The notes: a model not told the origin generated them from the sequence alone. Counted from the first letter of the stretch, positions 9,987-19,238 are shown. The stretch: DNA of 64,000 nucleotides from an uncultured Bacteroidia bacterium (GCA_902802535.1 CADCML010000001.1:117787-181786); one strand, 5' to 3'. A program made the numbers and translations.

Positions 9987-12029
9987 TTATGCGTTTTCAG
10001 GTTCATTATTGGGTTGATTCTCTTGTTGGTTTTCGGCTGCCTTAAGGGCTGCGTTCTTCAGTTTCTCGTCCTCCGAGTTGCCCCACGGACGTTTGCCGAA
10101 GATGCGTTCCAAGTCCTCGCCATAGATGACTTCCTCCTCAATGAGCTTGTTGGCCAATTGCGTGAGGCCATCACGATGGTCGGTAAGGATGGAAATGGCC
10201 TCTTGATAAGCCTTTTCAACGATTTTGCTCACCTGACGGTCGATGGTCTCGGCAGTCTTTTCACTATAGGGCTTGGTCAGGCTATAGTCTTGCTGACCTG
10301 TTGAGTCATAATAGCTTAGGTTGCCCACTTCGTCATCCAAACCGTAATAGGTCACCATGGCGAAGGCCTGTTTGGTCACCTTTTCGAGGTCGGAAAGGGC
10401 ACCCGTCGAAATCTGGCCAAACACCACCTTTTCGGCGGCACGACCGCCCAAAGTGGCAATCATCTCATGGTACATCTGCTCCTTCGTGGTGATTTGGCGT
10501 TCCTCCGGCAGGTACCAAGCAGCGCCTAAGGAATTGCCGCGCGGCACGATGGTCACCTTCACCAAAGGATGGGCATATTGCAACAACCAACTCGTGGTAG
10601 CATGGCCCGCTTCATGGAAGGCTATGACCTTCTTTTCTTCCAACGAAATGATCTTGTTTTTCTTCTCCAAACCGCCAATGATGCGGTCGACGGCATCGAG
10701 GAAGTCCTGCTTGTCGATTTCTTCCTTTCCCTTGCGGGCAGCCATCAATGCGGCTTCGTTGCATACGTTGGCGATGTCGGCACCTGAGAAACCAGGTGTT
10801 TGTTTGGCCAAGAATTCCTTGTCGACATCATTGCCAAGCTTCAAACCGCGCATGTGCACCTCAAAGATTTCCTTACGGCCAACAATGTCGGGCAACTCCA
10901 CATAAATCTGACGGTCGAAACGACCGGCGCGGAGCAAAGCCTTATCCAAAATGTCAGCGCGGTTGGTGGCGGCCAACACAATGACTCCAGAGTTGGTGCC
11001 AAAGCCATCCATCTCGGTAAGCAGTTGGTTCAGCGTGCTTTCGCGCTCGTCGTTGCCACCAGTGATGGCACTTTTGCCACGGGCACGACCGATAGCATCA
11101 ATCTCGTCGATGAAAATGATGCACGGTGCCTTCGACTTGGCGTTGTTGAACAGGTCGCGGACGCGCGAAGCACCCACGCCGACAAACATCTCCACAAAGT
11201 CGGAACCCGACAGGCTGAAGAACGGCACATTGGCCTCGCCCGCCACCGATTTGGCCAGCAAAGTCTTACCCGTTCCAGGAGGGCCGACGAGCAGCACGCC
11301 CTTCGGGATTTTGCCGCCCAATTTGGTGTATTTCTCCGGATTTTTCAGGAAATCAACGACTTCCATAATCTCCACCTTGGCTTCTTCCAAGCCCGCCACG
11401 TCCTTGAAGGTCACGTTGACGTTGGTGTTTTTGTCGTAGAGCTGCGCCCGCGACTTGCCGATGTTGAAAATCGAACCGGCACCGCTGCCCATGCTACGCC
11501 CCATGCCGCGCATAAGGATGATATAAAACACGGCGAGCAAAGCCAAAGGAATCATCCATTCCAAAATGCTTCCCATCCAGTTGCTGCGGCGCACATTACT
11601 GATATACACGGGATTGGCCAAACCCTCTTGGGCCTTCTCCACCATCTCCTCAAAACGGTCTAAGGAACCTATCTTATAGGTGTAGTTCGGCGTATCAGTG
11701 AGGCCGTTGGTATTGGCGGTCACTTCAGGGAAATAAATGCTCAACCCCTTTCCGTTCAGATAAATCTCTGCGTCCTCGCGATTGACAAGCTCAATTTTGC
11801 CGACCTCTTCCCGTTTCAGCAGTTCGATGAGTTTGCCCTGATCGATTTCTTCTGTCGGGGTGACAGCTCCTCTGCCAAAAAAGTTCACGCCAATCAGTAC
11901 AGCGAACAAAATGGCATAAATCCACATCAGATTGAACCGTTTCTTGCCATTCGGTTTCTGATTATGCTGTTTAGGCTGGGCAGGCGGATTGGGTTGGTTG
12001 CCTGCGCCATTAGTTTCTTGATTCTCCAT
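9987..12029 (-). CDS. ftsH: ATP-dependent zinc metalloprotease FtsH
   Basis: A 680-residue membrane AAA protease. From the ATG at 12029: a polar proline/glutamine-rich head (1-30), a membrane helix at about 33-50, a periplasmic domain to about 155, a second helix at about 158-173, Walker A GPPGTGKT at 249-256, Walker B IIFIDEID near 304-311, second region of homology with [20 protein letters not shown], and the zinc site HEAGH at 472-476. FtsH degrades misfolded membrane proteins and short-lived regulators. An open frame extends upstream but overlaps rsfS, and the ATG at 12029, 26 bases after rsfS, gives the normal N-terminus. The C-terminal tail is rich in Asn, Gln and Glu. Confidence 0.97.
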   Translation of the reverse strand: MENQETNGAGNQPNPPAQPKQHNQKPNGKKRFNLMWIYAILFAVLIGVNFFGRGAVTPTEEIDQGKLIELLKREEVGKIELVNREDAEIYLNGKGLSIYFPEVTANTNGLTDTPNYTYKIGSLDRFEEMVEKAQEGLANPVYISNVRRSNWMGSILEWMIPLALLAVFYIILMRGMGRSMGSGAGSIFNIGKSRAQLYDKNTNVNVTFKDVAGLEEAKVEIMEVVDFLKNPEKYTKLGGKIPKGVLLVGPPGTGKTLLAKSVAGEANVPFFSLSGSDFVEMFVGVGASRVRDLFNNAKSKAPCIIFIDEIDAIGRARGKSAITGGNDERESTLNQLLTEMDGFGTNSGVIVLAATNRADILDKALLRAGRFDRQIYVELPDIVGRKEIFEVHMRGLKLGNDVDKEFLAKQTPGFSGADIANVCNEAALMAARKGKEEIDKQDFLDAVDRIIGGLEKKNKIISLEEKKVIAFHEAGHATTSWLLQYAHPLVKVTIVPRGNSLGAAWYLPEERQITTKEQMYHEMIATLGGRAAEKVVFGQISTGALSDLEKVTKQAFAMVTYYGLDDEVGNLSYYDSTGQQDYSLTKPYSEKTAETIDRQVSKIVEKAYQEAISILTDHRDGLTQLANKLIEEEVIYGEDLERIFGKRPWGNSEDEKLKNAALKAAENQQENQPNNEPENA

Positions 12030-12054
12030 AAATAAAACCTTGATTTTGACACGA

Positions 12055-12432
12055 TTACTCCTCAGTCGCCTTGACGATTCTCTCGGCATCGGCCCAAAGT
12101 TCCTCCAATTTGTAATAGCTCCGTTTCGATTCCAGGAACACATGGACAACGACATCCACAAAGTCTATCAAAATCCATTCCGTATTGTCGCGGCCCTCCA
12201 CATGGTAGGGTTTGCTGTGCGTCTTTTCGAAGACCAATTCCTCCACCTTGTCGGCGATGGCATCCACCTGCGTCTTTGAGGGCGCATGGCAGATGACGAA
12301 ATAGTCGGTCACAGCGGTAGTGATTTCCCTCAAGTCGAGGGTGACGATGTCCTTGCCTTTCACGGCTTCCATGGCCTCAATTGTCGCGGCCACAATCTCT
12401 TCTACATTATCGTTTTGATGTCTGATTCTCAT
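12055..12432 (-). CDS. rsfS: Ribosomal silencing factor RsfS
   Basis: A 125-residue RsfS/Iojap protein, which binds ribosomal protein uL14 and blocks subunit joining when nutrients are low. The family core is present: DIVTLDLREITTAVTDYFVI at about 29-48, the ADKVEELV helix, and DFVDVVVHVFLESKRSYYKL followed by LEELWADAE. The length is normal. It heads the rsfS-ftsH-LUD run and has a promoter box 20 bases upstream. Confidence 0.95.
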   Translation of the reverse strand: MRIRHQNDNVEEIVAATIEAMEAVKGKDIVTLDLREITTAVTDYFVICHAPSKTQVDAIADKVEELVFEKTHSKPYHVEGRDNTEWILIDFVDVVVHVFLESKRSYYKLEELWADAERIVKATEE

Positions 12433-12451
12433 AATTGCATAAAATAGGGCG

Positions 12452-12459
12452 CAAATTTA
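12452..12459 (-). promoter_or_regulatory. Promoter box TAAATTTG for rsfS-ftsH
   Basis: On the minus strand TAAATTTG fits TAnnTTTG and lies 20 bases before the rsfS ATG. It stands back to back with the plus-strand box at 12523-12530. Confidence 0.55.
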
Positions 12460-12522
12460 AGCATTTTTGCGTTATTAAATACCATTTGCCAAAATTTAAC
12501 TCCGTTGCATCAAAGTTTTCCT

Positions 12523-12530
12523 TATTTTTG
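12523..12530 (+). promoter_or_regulatory. Promoter box TATTTTTG for the kdsC-like gene
   Basis: TATTTTTG fits TAnnTTTG and lies 21 bases before the ATG at 12552. A TTG at 12505-12507 could be the minus-33 element, although the spacing is short. Confidence 0.55.
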
Positions 12531-12551
12531 TGGCATAAAAACAGACGACCC

Positions 12552-13073
12552 ATGAACGAAATTGACTCCCTATTCACCCCTATCACCACCTTTATTTTCG
12601 ACTTCGACGGCGTGATGACCGACGGCTCAGTTTTTTGCGACTTTGACGGACACCCCTTGCGCACCACCAACGTAAAAGACGGTTATGCTGTGCAACTGGC
12701 TTCGAAATTGGGCTACAACGTGGCTGTCATTTCGGGTGCTGTCTGTCCCTCGACCATAGTCCGTATGAACAGCCTCGGCGTGACCGACGTGTTCACAGGC
12801 ATCCCTAACAAGGTGCTGAAACTCAAGGAGTACATGAAGGAGAAAAACCTGAAACCCGAAGAAATCGTTTTCATGGGCGACGACATCCCCGACCTCCAAG
12901 TGATGAAAGAAGTGGGACTCCCCGCCTGCCCCGCCGATGCCGTGCCCGAGGTGCAGAAAATCAGCAAGTTCGTCAGCGAAAAGCCTGGCGGCAAGGGTGC
13001 CGTCCGCGACCTCATCGAGCGCGTGCTGAAAGTGCAGGGCAAATGGATGACGGCTGAGGCTTATTCTTGGTAA
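12552..13073 (+). CDS. kdsC: KdsC-like HAD phosphatase (Kdo-8-phosphate phosphatase family)
   Basis: A 173-residue HAD superfamily III protein. Motif I is FDFDGVMTDG with the catalytic aspartates at 17 and 19. The small cap-less layout, an SGAVCPSTIVRMNSLG motif II region, and MGDDIPDLQVM as motif IV match KdsC, which removes phosphate from Kdo-8-phosphate during lipopolysaccharide core synthesis. The same fold is used by other small phosphatases (for example in nonulosonate synthesis), and no Kdo genes are beside it. The frame is open further upstream, but the ATG at 12552 sits just after a promoter box and gives the usual N-terminus. Confidence 0.85.
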   Translation: MNEIDSLFTPITTFIFDFDGVMTDGSVFCDFDGHPLRTTNVKDGYAVQLASKLGYNVAVISGAVCPSTIVRMNSLGVTDVFTGIPNKVLKLKEYMKEKNLKPEEIVFMGDDIPDLQVMKEVGLPACPADAVPEVQKISKFVSEKPGGKGAVRDLIERVLKVQGKWMTAEAYSW

Positions 13074-13150
13074 AGGCGGTCACTAGAATCCTTAATCTTA
13101 GCCCTATACGAGAAGATTTTCGATTTAAATTATATATTTTTTGCAAAAAG

Positions 13151-13182
13151 TTTCGATTATTAATCGAAATATTGTATCTTTG
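13151..13182 (+). promoter_or_regulatory. Palindromic operator plus promoter box upstream of the ATPase gene
   Basis: A perfect inverted repeat TTTCGATTA/TAATCGAAA (13151-13169, one central base) lies just upstream of the minus-7 box TATCTTTG at 13175-13182, where it would cover the minus-33 region. The gene starts 23 bases after the box. The arrangement suggests repression at this promoter. Confidence 0.5.
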
Positions 13183-13205
13183 CAACGTAATTCAAACACA
13201 GGATT

Positions 13206-14480
13206 ATGGTAACAAAGGATTTGCTTAGACAGGTGATTTATGAACAGCGGGAACTGAATGAACCCTTAGGGGTAAAGAGGAAAATATACCAAGAACAGGT
13301 TAACGCTCCAGAAGTACTTGTGATATCAGGAGTGAGGCGTTGTGGAAAGTCGGTACTCATGCAACAAATTAGGGCTGGACAGGCAGAGCAAGACTATTGC
13401 CTTTGCTTTGACGACGATCGACTCCTACATTTTGAGGTTTCAGATTTCCAAACGATGTGTGATGTGTTTGCCGAGGACTTTGGTATGCAGAAAACTTTTT
13501 ATTTGGATGAGGTTCAATTGATAGAAGGTTGGGAACGCTTTGTGGATAGGTTGTATAGTCATCACAACAAGGTGTTCATCACGGGAAGCAATGCCTATCT
13601 GCTGAGCAAGGAACTCGGCACGCTGCTTACAGGCCGACATCTTACCCAAGAACTTTGGCCCATGTCGTTGCTGGAGTTTATGGAGTTGAGAAATGAAACA
13701 TGGCAAAAAAACGATCTGTACACGACTGCAGGAAAGGCAAAACTTGTGAATTTACAAAACGCTTATTTGAAGGAAGGAGGCTTCCCACAATACCTTCAAA
13801 CTCGAAATCCAAGGTATCTGAAGGAATTGTACAACGACATCATCTATAGAGACATCGTCGCGAGACACAAACTGCCCTCTGATCGTCAAATACGAGAGGT
13901 GACATATTATTTGGCCAGTAATTTCACGCATCGTTTCACTTATCTTTCGGTGGCAAAAGCGACTGGGATTAAAAGTTCAGAGACGGTACAGGACTATATA
14001 CGATATCTTGAGGAAGCCTATCTGGTTGGTGTTTTAACAAAGTATGATTACAAAGTAGGAGAGCAACTGAAAAGTCCTAAGAAGATATATTTTATTGACA
14101 ATGCGTTAGTTGGTCAGATAGGTTTCTCTTTCAGCGGTAATATGGGTCCTCGGCTGGAGAACGCAGTTTATGTAGAATTGCGCCGGCAAGAGCATGAAGT
14201 GTTTTACTATCAAGACAAATGGGAATGCGACTTTATAGTGAGAGAAAATGCAAATATTGTAAAAGCTTATCAAGTAACGGTGTCTTTGGCAGATACTGAA
14301 ACCAGACAGCGAGAGATGAATGGACTAGTATCTGCGATGGATGCGTTTGGACTCACTGAGGGAACAGTGATTACACAAGACGAGTCAGAAGAATTGATAC
14401 TTGATGACGGTAAAGCGATTCATGTAATACCTTTTTATAAATGGTGTTTGGTTTACGGAGAACAGAGGAGTTACCACTAA
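13206..14480 (+). CDS. AAA-like ATPase with DUF4143 C-terminal domain
   Basis: A 424-residue protein. Walker A is GVRRCGKS at 42-49 within a VLVISGVRRCGKSVLMQQI context, and Walker B is FYLDEVQLIEGWE near 98-110. SNAYLLSKELGTLLTGR is typical of the DUF4143 ATPase family. The C-terminal half (LENAVYVELRRQEHEVFYY, WECDFIVRE, AYQVTVSL) resembles the nuclease-like fold of DUF4143. The cellular role of this common Bacteroidota family is not established. Base use is somewhat more A+T-rich than the kdsC gene before it. It has its own promoter and palindrome. Confidence 0.9.
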   Translation: MVTKDLLRQVIYEQRELNEPLGVKRKIYQEQVNAPEVLVISGVRRCGKSVLMQQIRAGQAEQDYCLCFDDDRLLHFEVSDFQTMCDVFAEDFGMQKTFYLDEVQLIEGWERFVDRLYSHHNKVFITGSNAYLLSKELGTLLTGRHLTQELWPMSLLEFMELRNETWQKNDLYTTAGKAKLVNLQNAYLKEGGFPQYLQTRNPRYLKELYNDIIYRDIVARHKLPSDRQIREVTYYLASNFTHRFTYLSVAKATGIKSSETVQDYIRYLEEAYLVGVLTKYDYKVGEQLKSPKKIYFIDNALVGQIGFSFSGNMGPRLENAVYVELRRQEHEVFYYQDKWECDFIVRENANIVKAYQVTVSLADTETRQREMNGLVSAMDAFGLTEGTVITQDESEELILDDGKAIHVIPFYKWCLVYGEQRSYH

Positions 14481-14499
14481 AAAACACTCACCCTTGAAC

Positions 14500-14523
14500 T
14501 TGGGCAGACCCGAGTCTGCCCAA
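14500..14523. terminator. Perfect 10-bp hairpin between convergent genes
   Basis: TTGGGCAGAC and GTCTGCCCAA pair around the loop CCGA. It lies 20 bases after the ATPase stop and 40 bases beyond the stop of the convergent pbpC. There is no immediate T tract on either strand, so it may be a weak bidirectional terminator or a repeat. A shorter direct repeat, GATATGGGTCT, occurs twice just downstream. Confidence 0.45.
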
Positions 14524-14563
14524 TTGGGATATGGGTCTGCCATGCAGCAGATATGGGTCTTCG

Positions 14564-16879
14564 CTATTGCACTACAATCCTTCGATTCAACTCCACTCCA
14601 TCCTCGTCCACACAACGGAGCCGATAAGTGCCTTTTTCCACGTCGATGGGCATCTGATGATTGAGACGCGTTTGGCCCAAAAATCGGTCATTCAAAGTCC
14701 AATAAATCGTTTTTTGCGGGTTGCGGTGTGCGATTTCGAAAATAACTTGCTGGCGGTCGCCACGGATGCCGATGGGGATCGTCACTTTGGCATCGCTCTT
14801 GGGATAGACGAAAGCCATCACCTCGTCGGGATGCGCCGTGCCACAGCCCGGATAGAAGGCCGGCAGCGGACGAAACAGCGGCGAATGTTTCTTGTAAAAC
14901 CACTCCATCACTGGCGGCAAGACATAATACACCTCGTAGCATTTCTGGTCGACGGGATAGCAGTCGGGCTGCACGCGATACTGGCGCGATTCATCGAGAA
15001 ACAGCTTCTTGTGATAAGGGCACACACCCGTTTGGTTTTCCACATTGACCACCTTTATTTTCTTCGTCGAAGGGCAACATTCCGACTTGGGATAGCCCGA
15101 CTCCACACAAACCTCAATCTCCATGCTTTCCGAAGTGTTGGCCGGATAGGTGTAGCTACTGTTCAGCTTGCCGACCACATCAAACAAGATGGGTGCTGCC
15201 ACGCCCACGCCCGTCAGTCCGGGACGGCCCTCGCCATCGGAATTGCCTGCCCAAACACCCACGACATAACGGTCGGTGAGGCCCACCGCCCAAGCATCCT
15301 TGAAGCCGAAACTGGTGCCCGTTTTCCACGCCACCTGTTTCGACGAGGCGAAACCGCCCCACCCTATCTGGTTTGTAGGTCGTGTGAGGCCGAGCATCAC
15401 ATGGAAGGTTTCGGCGATGGCCTCAGCAGAGAACGGCGACTCCTTTTCATCCACTTTGACATTGTAGCTCTCGTTCACATAAACGGCCAACTTCCGCCCC
15501 ATCTTGGCGTAGGCGTTGGTGATGTCGTACAGCGAAGCCTCTGCCCCACCCACAATGAGCGACAGGCCATAATGCTCCGCATCGAAGACGATGCCTTTCA
15601 AGGGCAGCCGTTTCAACAAGGAATGGAACCGCTGCTGACCGTATTCACGCAACAGATGAACAAAAGGCGCGTTGAGTGAGTTTTGCAAAGCCTTGTCGGC
15701 AGGCACCGCGCCCCAATACTCGCCGCTGTAGTTTTTCGGCGTGAAGCCCGAAAGGCTCATCGGAATGTCGGGGAGCACCATTTCGGGCAACAATGTACCC
15801 TCGTCGAGCATAGCGGCAAAGAGGAAAGGCTTCAAAATGCTGCCCGTGGAGCGTTGCGCTTTCACCATATCTACCATGGCCGCATCGGCAGCATCATTGT
15901 TGTTGCCCACATAGGCAACGATTTCATCATTCAGATAATCAACCACATAGACCGCCGCATTGTCGATATTGTTCATCACATTGGTCTCGTGGTGGCGGTT
16001 CATGATTTCCATCACGGACTGCTGCAAACGGTAGTCGAGGGTTGAGGCAATTTGTTCCCCGTGGTGTTGCTTGTCTTGGTCGCTGAGGTAATGGTAGGCC
16101 AGCATGGGCATCTCGAAAGGCTTGTCGGGAATGCTTTCCATCATGGCCAGTTCGCAGTCCTCCTCAGAAAGATCAGGAACACAAAACCGTTTGGGAATGA
16201 AGGTCTTGGAATGAGGTAGGCGTTGCAGCAGCTCATCGCGTTTCTGTCGCAAACGCTCACGGGAACGACCTGGGTGAATCAAGGCCGGCGCGTTGGGCAG
16301 TACGGCCAGAGTGGCTGCCTCGCCCCACGAGAGTTCGTCGGGCGTGGTGTGGAAATAACGCCACGCCGCCGCGTCGATGCCCACCACATTGCCCCCAAAG
16401 GGCGCGTTGGCAGCATAAAGGCTGAGGATGCTCCGCTTGGAGTAATGCAACTCCAACCGCATGGCCAAAATGATTTCAAGCAGTTTCTCGCCGTAGGTTC
16501 GGGGCGGGTTGTCGCGCGACATACGCACCACCTGCATTGAAATCGTGCTTCCGCCCCGCACCACCTCGCCCGCCTTCATATTGTCGCGAAACGCCTTGAC
16601 AAACGAAATCGGGTTGAAGCCACCATGAAGGAAAAACCAGCGGTCTTCGTATTCCAAGAGACAGGCCGTGTATTTCGGTGAGTAGTCATTCGTTGCTGGG
16701 AAGCGCCATTGTCCGTCATCCGCGATTTTCGCGCCGAGCAGTTCGCCGTTTTTTGCGGTCAAGACGGTGGAATAGGGCTTGTCGAAACGCGGTATTGGGA
16801 TGCAGAGGAAGGCTATGAAAAGGCCGACCAAAACCAGCAATACTATTTTGAGTTTTTTATGTTTTTTGAAAAATTGCAT
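14564..16879 (-). CDS. pbpC: Penicillin-binding protein 1C (transglycosylase/transpeptidase)
   Basis: A 771-residue bifunctional penicillin-binding protein. There is one N-terminal membrane anchor (about 10-30). The glycosyltransferase 51 domain has its catalytic Glu in LEYEDRWFF near 75-83 and RGGSTISMQ at 108-116. The transpeptidase domain has SxxK as SILK at 347-350 and KTG in WKTGTSFGFK near 520. The C-terminal BiPBP-type domain (from about 690) marks it as the 1C type. In E. coli pbpC sits next to the alpha-2-macroglobulin gene yfhM; here such a gene lies 9.4 kb upstream with accessory genes between. It starts 10 bases after the upstream DUF1016 stop. Confidence 0.95.
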   Translation of the reverse strand: MQFFKKHKKLKIVLLVLVGLFIAFLCIPIPRFDKPYSTVLTAKNGELLGAKIADDGQWRFPATNDYSPKYTACLLEYEDRWFFLHGGFNPISFVKAFRDNMKAGEVVRGGSTISMQVVRMSRDNPPRTYGEKLLEIILAMRLELHYSKRSILSLYAANAPFGGNVVGIDAAAWRYFHTTPDELSWGEAATLAVLPNAPALIHPGRSRERLRQKRDELLQRLPHSKTFIPKRFCVPDLSEEDCELAMMESIPDKPFEMPMLAYHYLSDQDKQHHGEQIASTLDYRLQQSVMEIMNRHHETNVMNNIDNAAVYVVDYLNDEIVAYVGNNNDAADAAMVDMVKAQRSTGSILKPFLFAAMLDEGTLLPEMVLPDIPMSLSGFTPKNYSGEYWGAVPADKALQNSLNAPFVHLLREYGQQRFHSLLKRLPLKGIVFDAEHYGLSLIVGGAEASLYDITNAYAKMGRKLAVYVNESYNVKVDEKESPFSAEAIAETFHVMLGLTRPTNQIGWGGFASSKQVAWKTGTSFGFKDAWAVGLTDRYVVGVWAGNSDGEGRPGLTGVGVAAPILFDVVGKLNSSYTYPANTSESMEIEVCVESGYPKSECCPSTKKIKVVNVENQTGVCPYHKKLFLDESRQYRVQPDCYPVDQKCYEVYYVLPPVMEWFYKKHSPLFRPLPAFYPGCGTAHPDEVMAFVYPKSDAKVTIPIGIRGDRQQVIFEIAHRNPQKTIYWTLNDRFLGQTRLNHQMPIDVEKGTYRLRCVDEDGVELNRRIVVQ

Positions 16880-16889
16880 TGGAGAACAA

Positions 16890-18014
16890 TCACATCAACT
16901 TCCTAAGTTCGTCTGGGTCTGGCAGGATGCCACGGTATTCACGGGGTAATTCCGAAGAAGTCTTATAAGAGGCTACTCCCATCGGCTTGTTGATGTCGCG
17001 AAAGGCGAATTCCACCGTCTTTGAGTTTTTGTCTTTGCATAGAATAATACCAATTGATGGATTTTCGTTTGGCAATTTTACATATTCGTCCAATGCAGAA
17101 AGATAGAAATTCAACTTACCGGCATATTCCGGCTTAAAATCGCCTCGTTTCAATTCTATAGCCACTAACGATTGCAAACGTCGGTTAAAGAAAAGCAAGT
17201 CAATGAAATATTCCTTTTCATCCACCACGAGCCGATATTGATTGCCAACAAACGAGAAATCCCTGCCTAAAGCCATAATGAAGTTCTTGATATTACGGAC
17301 AATTTGCTGCTCCAACACCCGCTCGTCCATTTCGTCAGGATCCTCAATATTGACAAAATCGAGAAAATACTCGTCTTTGAAAGAGTTCAATGCTCGTTGC
17401 CTTAATTCTGGATTGGTGATGGTCAATGCAAAGTTGTTGGGCATTGTTCCTTGTTGCCCAAAAAGTCCATCTTTGAGGTAATATCTCAGTTTTTCTTTGC
17501 TCCAAAACTCCGTGGCACATTTTCTGATATAATACAATCTCTCATTTAGTTCCTTTGCCTTTGCAAGGATTTCGGAATGATGGGTGAATCCAACAGAAAG
17601 AAACGCTTCCATATCTTCACGAGATAATTCGTCCGCCGACAGCGGACGAATCATAATTTGAATCGTATCGCCCATAGGGATAATCACGTCCGTTAATTCG
17701 TCCGCTACTGGCGGACGATTTTCAAACAGCCCTCTCCACTCCTCGTAAAAAATACGCATTCGCTTGATGTTCGTTTCCGAAAATCCGCGCAATCCAGGCA
17801 GTTCTTGCTGCAACAATTCGGAAATGACCCCGATGGCATTGGTGCCCCATTGGGCTGTCCTACTTCTCAACGAAATAAAGCCCCCAATGGCATAATAAAG
17901 GGCAAGCACCTCCTTGTTCACCAATCTGGCTGCCCTATAACGGCTCTCCAAAATGGCTTGTTTGATGGCTTTTACTGCCTGAAAATATTCCTTTGTTATT
18001 TGAGATTGTTCCAT
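16890..18014 (-). CDS. DUF1016 / YhcG-type PD-(D/E)XK nuclease
   Basis: A 374-residue protein of the YhcG family. The N-terminal DUF1016 part has VNKEVLALYYAIGGFISLRS and ELPGLRGFSETNIKRMRIFY. The C-terminal PD-(D/E)XK part has FIMALGRDFSFVGNQYRLVV, EYFIDLLFFNRRL with the acidic residue, and VAIELKRGDFKPEYAGKLNF with ExK. These proteins are frequent in defence and mobile regions, often beside restriction systems, but their target is not settled. The linker carries a duplicated palindrome encoding RPPVADEL and RPLSADEL. It forms the pbpC-side edge of the accessory island. Confidence 0.9.
   Translation of the reverse strand: MEQSQITKEYFQAVKAIKQAILESRYRAARLVNKEVLALYYAIGGFISLRSRTAQWGTNAIGVISELLQQELPGLRGFSETNIKRMRIFYEEWRGLFENRPPVADELTDVIIPMGDTIQIMIRPLSADELSREDMEAFLSVGFTHHSEILAKAKELNERLYYIRKCATEFWSKEKLRYYLKDGLFGQQGTMPNNFALTITNPELRQRALNSFKDEYFLDFVNIEDPDEMDERVLEQQIVRNIKNFIMALGRDFSFVGNQYRLVVDEKEYFIDLLFFNRRLQSLVAIELKRGDFKPEYAGKLNFYLSALDEYVKLPNENPSIGIILCKDKNSKTVEFAFRDINKPMGVASYKTSSELPREYRGILPDPDELRKLM
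17627..17718. repeat. Duplicated palindrome inside the DUF1016 gene
   Basis: Copy 1 (17627-17651) is ATTCGTCCGC-CGACA-GCGGACGAAT with perfect 10-bp arms. Copy 2 (17698-17718) is TCGTCCGC-TACTG-GCGGACGA with perfect 8-bp arms. The cores are 69 bases apart, 23 codons, so the reading frame is kept. They encode RPLSADEL and RPPVADEL in the linker between the two domains. Confidence 0.8.
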
Positions 18015-18090
18015 ATTTCTACTTTGTTGTCTTTTTATCTAGAAACGGTAAGCATCTGGTTTATCCTACTATTTTTCATTTGTTGTTTCC

Positions 18091-18291
18091 GAATTACAAA
18101 TTCTTTTCTCACTGCGGGCGAATTGCAAATTCGCCTGAACTAGTTGCATTTACTCCCTCATTTACTCCCTCATTTACTCCCTCACTTACTCCCTCATTTA
18201 CTCCCTCATTTACTCCCTCAACAACGCCATTTGTATTTGTGCCAATTCGATTGGCACAATTAGTGAATGTTTGCGACGCTGTCGCAAACAT
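18091..18291 (-). other. Non-genic stretch with palindromes around a coding-like 12-bp repeat (possible gene remnant)
   Basis: The 342 bases between the DUF1016 and TIR genes hold no normal gene. On the minus strand a 60-codon frame (18291-18109) begins MFATASQTF and contains six EGVN/EGVS repeats. Palindromes surround the repeat: ATGTTTGCGAC/GTCGCAAACAT (18267-18291), TTGTGCCAAT/ATTGGCACAA (18237-18259), GGCGAATT/AATTCGCC (18117-18135), and GAATT/AATTC (18091-18103). EGVN-type tails occur, as I recall, at the ends of some Bacteroidota ATP-binding regulators, so this may be the remnant of such a gene. It could also be expressed as a small protein. Confidence 0.45.
18149..18220. repeat. Six tandem copies of a 12-bp unit TTTACTCCCTCA
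   Basis: The unit TTTACTCCCTCA is repeated six times without a break; the fourth copy begins CTT. Being 12 bases long, it keeps the frame on either strand: FTPS on plus, EGVN on minus. Such exact repeats are prone to copy-number change. Confidence 0.9.
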
Positions 18292-18356
18292 CCCTATAAT
18301 TCAAAGGGGGAACATCCTCATTGTTTGGCTTATTTATCTCTTTTTTCTTCATAACA

Positions 18357-19145
18357 CTAATACTTTATAGCATTCACAATCGCCAAAAACTTGTCTCTGT
18401 CTTTTTCCCATTGCGAGAAGGCTTTAAATTCTAGTTTTGGTAGTTCAAAAAAATCCATGACTTCACAAAGAAACTCATTCATTCGCTCTTCTGCATCTTC
18501 ATTATTAACTTTTATGGAAATGTAACGCTTATCTATAACTCCGTTTAATTTGTTAATATCACAATCAGAAGTCAAAAAAGAACAACAATCCGTGTTCAAT
18601 ATCCACGAGGCACCCATCTCATTTAGACATACTGAACTTTGGTAGTAGCGTGGTGAATGAACAATAATTGTGAAAACATCATTATCAGCGAATTGAGTCG
18701 CTATTTGGCTATAAATTTCCTTTCCCAAATCTATTCTATAATTAGGGACCGAACTGCAAAAAATCTTATCTGCTTCTGAGCCAATATAAAGCCTAAGTAA
18801 GTCCACAAGAGCATCTACGAAAGGTTTGTCTTCACTTTTATGGCTGATGAAAATCTTGGGTGGACGACAGTATATACTCTTCAACACCTTTAAGGATGTT
18901 CTGACATCACCAAAATTAAAGGCATTTATTATACCATTGCTATTGAGCCTTAATGTTGCTTCTGCCAAAACTTCACTAATAACGGGTTGTTGACTTTGTA
19001 TTAAAGGAAAAAGAGATTTTATTACTTTAATAAGTTCCTTCGTATTATTTCCAGCAGGGGTATTTGTATAAAAAAGACCCATTTTATCAATAATCACAAG
19101 TCCTTTTTTGATAAGTTCTCGAATTTGCATCTTGTTCTCTATCAT
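18357..19145 (-). CDS. TIR-domain protein (candidate defence effector)
   Basis: A 262-residue protein. The first 95 residues are unrecognised and helical. A TIR-like domain follows: KIFISHKSEDKPFVDALVDL at 97-116 and SPRYYQSSVCLNEMGASW at 164-181, with Glu176 in the place of the catalytic glutamate of NAD-cleaving TIR domains. Bacterial TIR proteins in defence systems cleave NAD+ or make cyclic ADP-ribose signals after infection is sensed. The start has a good AGGAG eight bases upstream. It follows the nuclease gene by 93 bases in the same direction, and the region is A+T-rich. The TIR fold is likely; NADase activity is inferred. Confidence 0.82.
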   Translation of the reverse strand: MIENKMQIRELIKKGLVIIDKMGLFYTNTPAGNNTKELIKVIKSLFPLIQSQQPVISEVLAEATLRLNSNGIINAFNFGDVRTSLKVLKSIYCRPPKIFISHKSEDKPFVDALVDLLRLYIGSEADKIFCSSVPNYRIDLGKEIYSQIATQFADNDVFTIIVHSPRYYQSSVCLNEMGASWILNTDCCSFLTSDCDINKLNGVIDKRYISIKVNNEDAEERMNEFLCEVMDFFELPKLEFKAFSQWEKDRDKFLAIVNAIKY

Positions 19146-19238
19146 ATTTCTTCTCCTGTATTTTATGTTTATTTGCTAATCAAATATTGACATTATGACA
19201 TTTTTGCATTTTGCAAATTGCTTCTTAAACATGTTAAT

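Noticed and set aside
10800-11663. A 287-codon plus-strand frame opposite ftsH.
   Set aside because: It lies wholly within ftsH, whose motifs are intact; the frame has no recognisable domain.
11953-12161. An in-frame extension of ftsH upstream of the ATG at 12029.
   Set aside because: It would overlap most of the end of rsfS and adds unrelated sequence; the ATG at 12029 gives the normal FtsH N-terminus.
18149-18220. A CRISPR array.
   Set aside because: The units are 12 bases, directly joined, with no spacers, and no cas genes are in the window.
18357-19145. A classical Thoeris system.
   Set aside because: No ThsA-like SIR2 or NAD-binding effector gene is next to the TIR gene; the neighbours are a nuclease fusion and a STAND NTPase.
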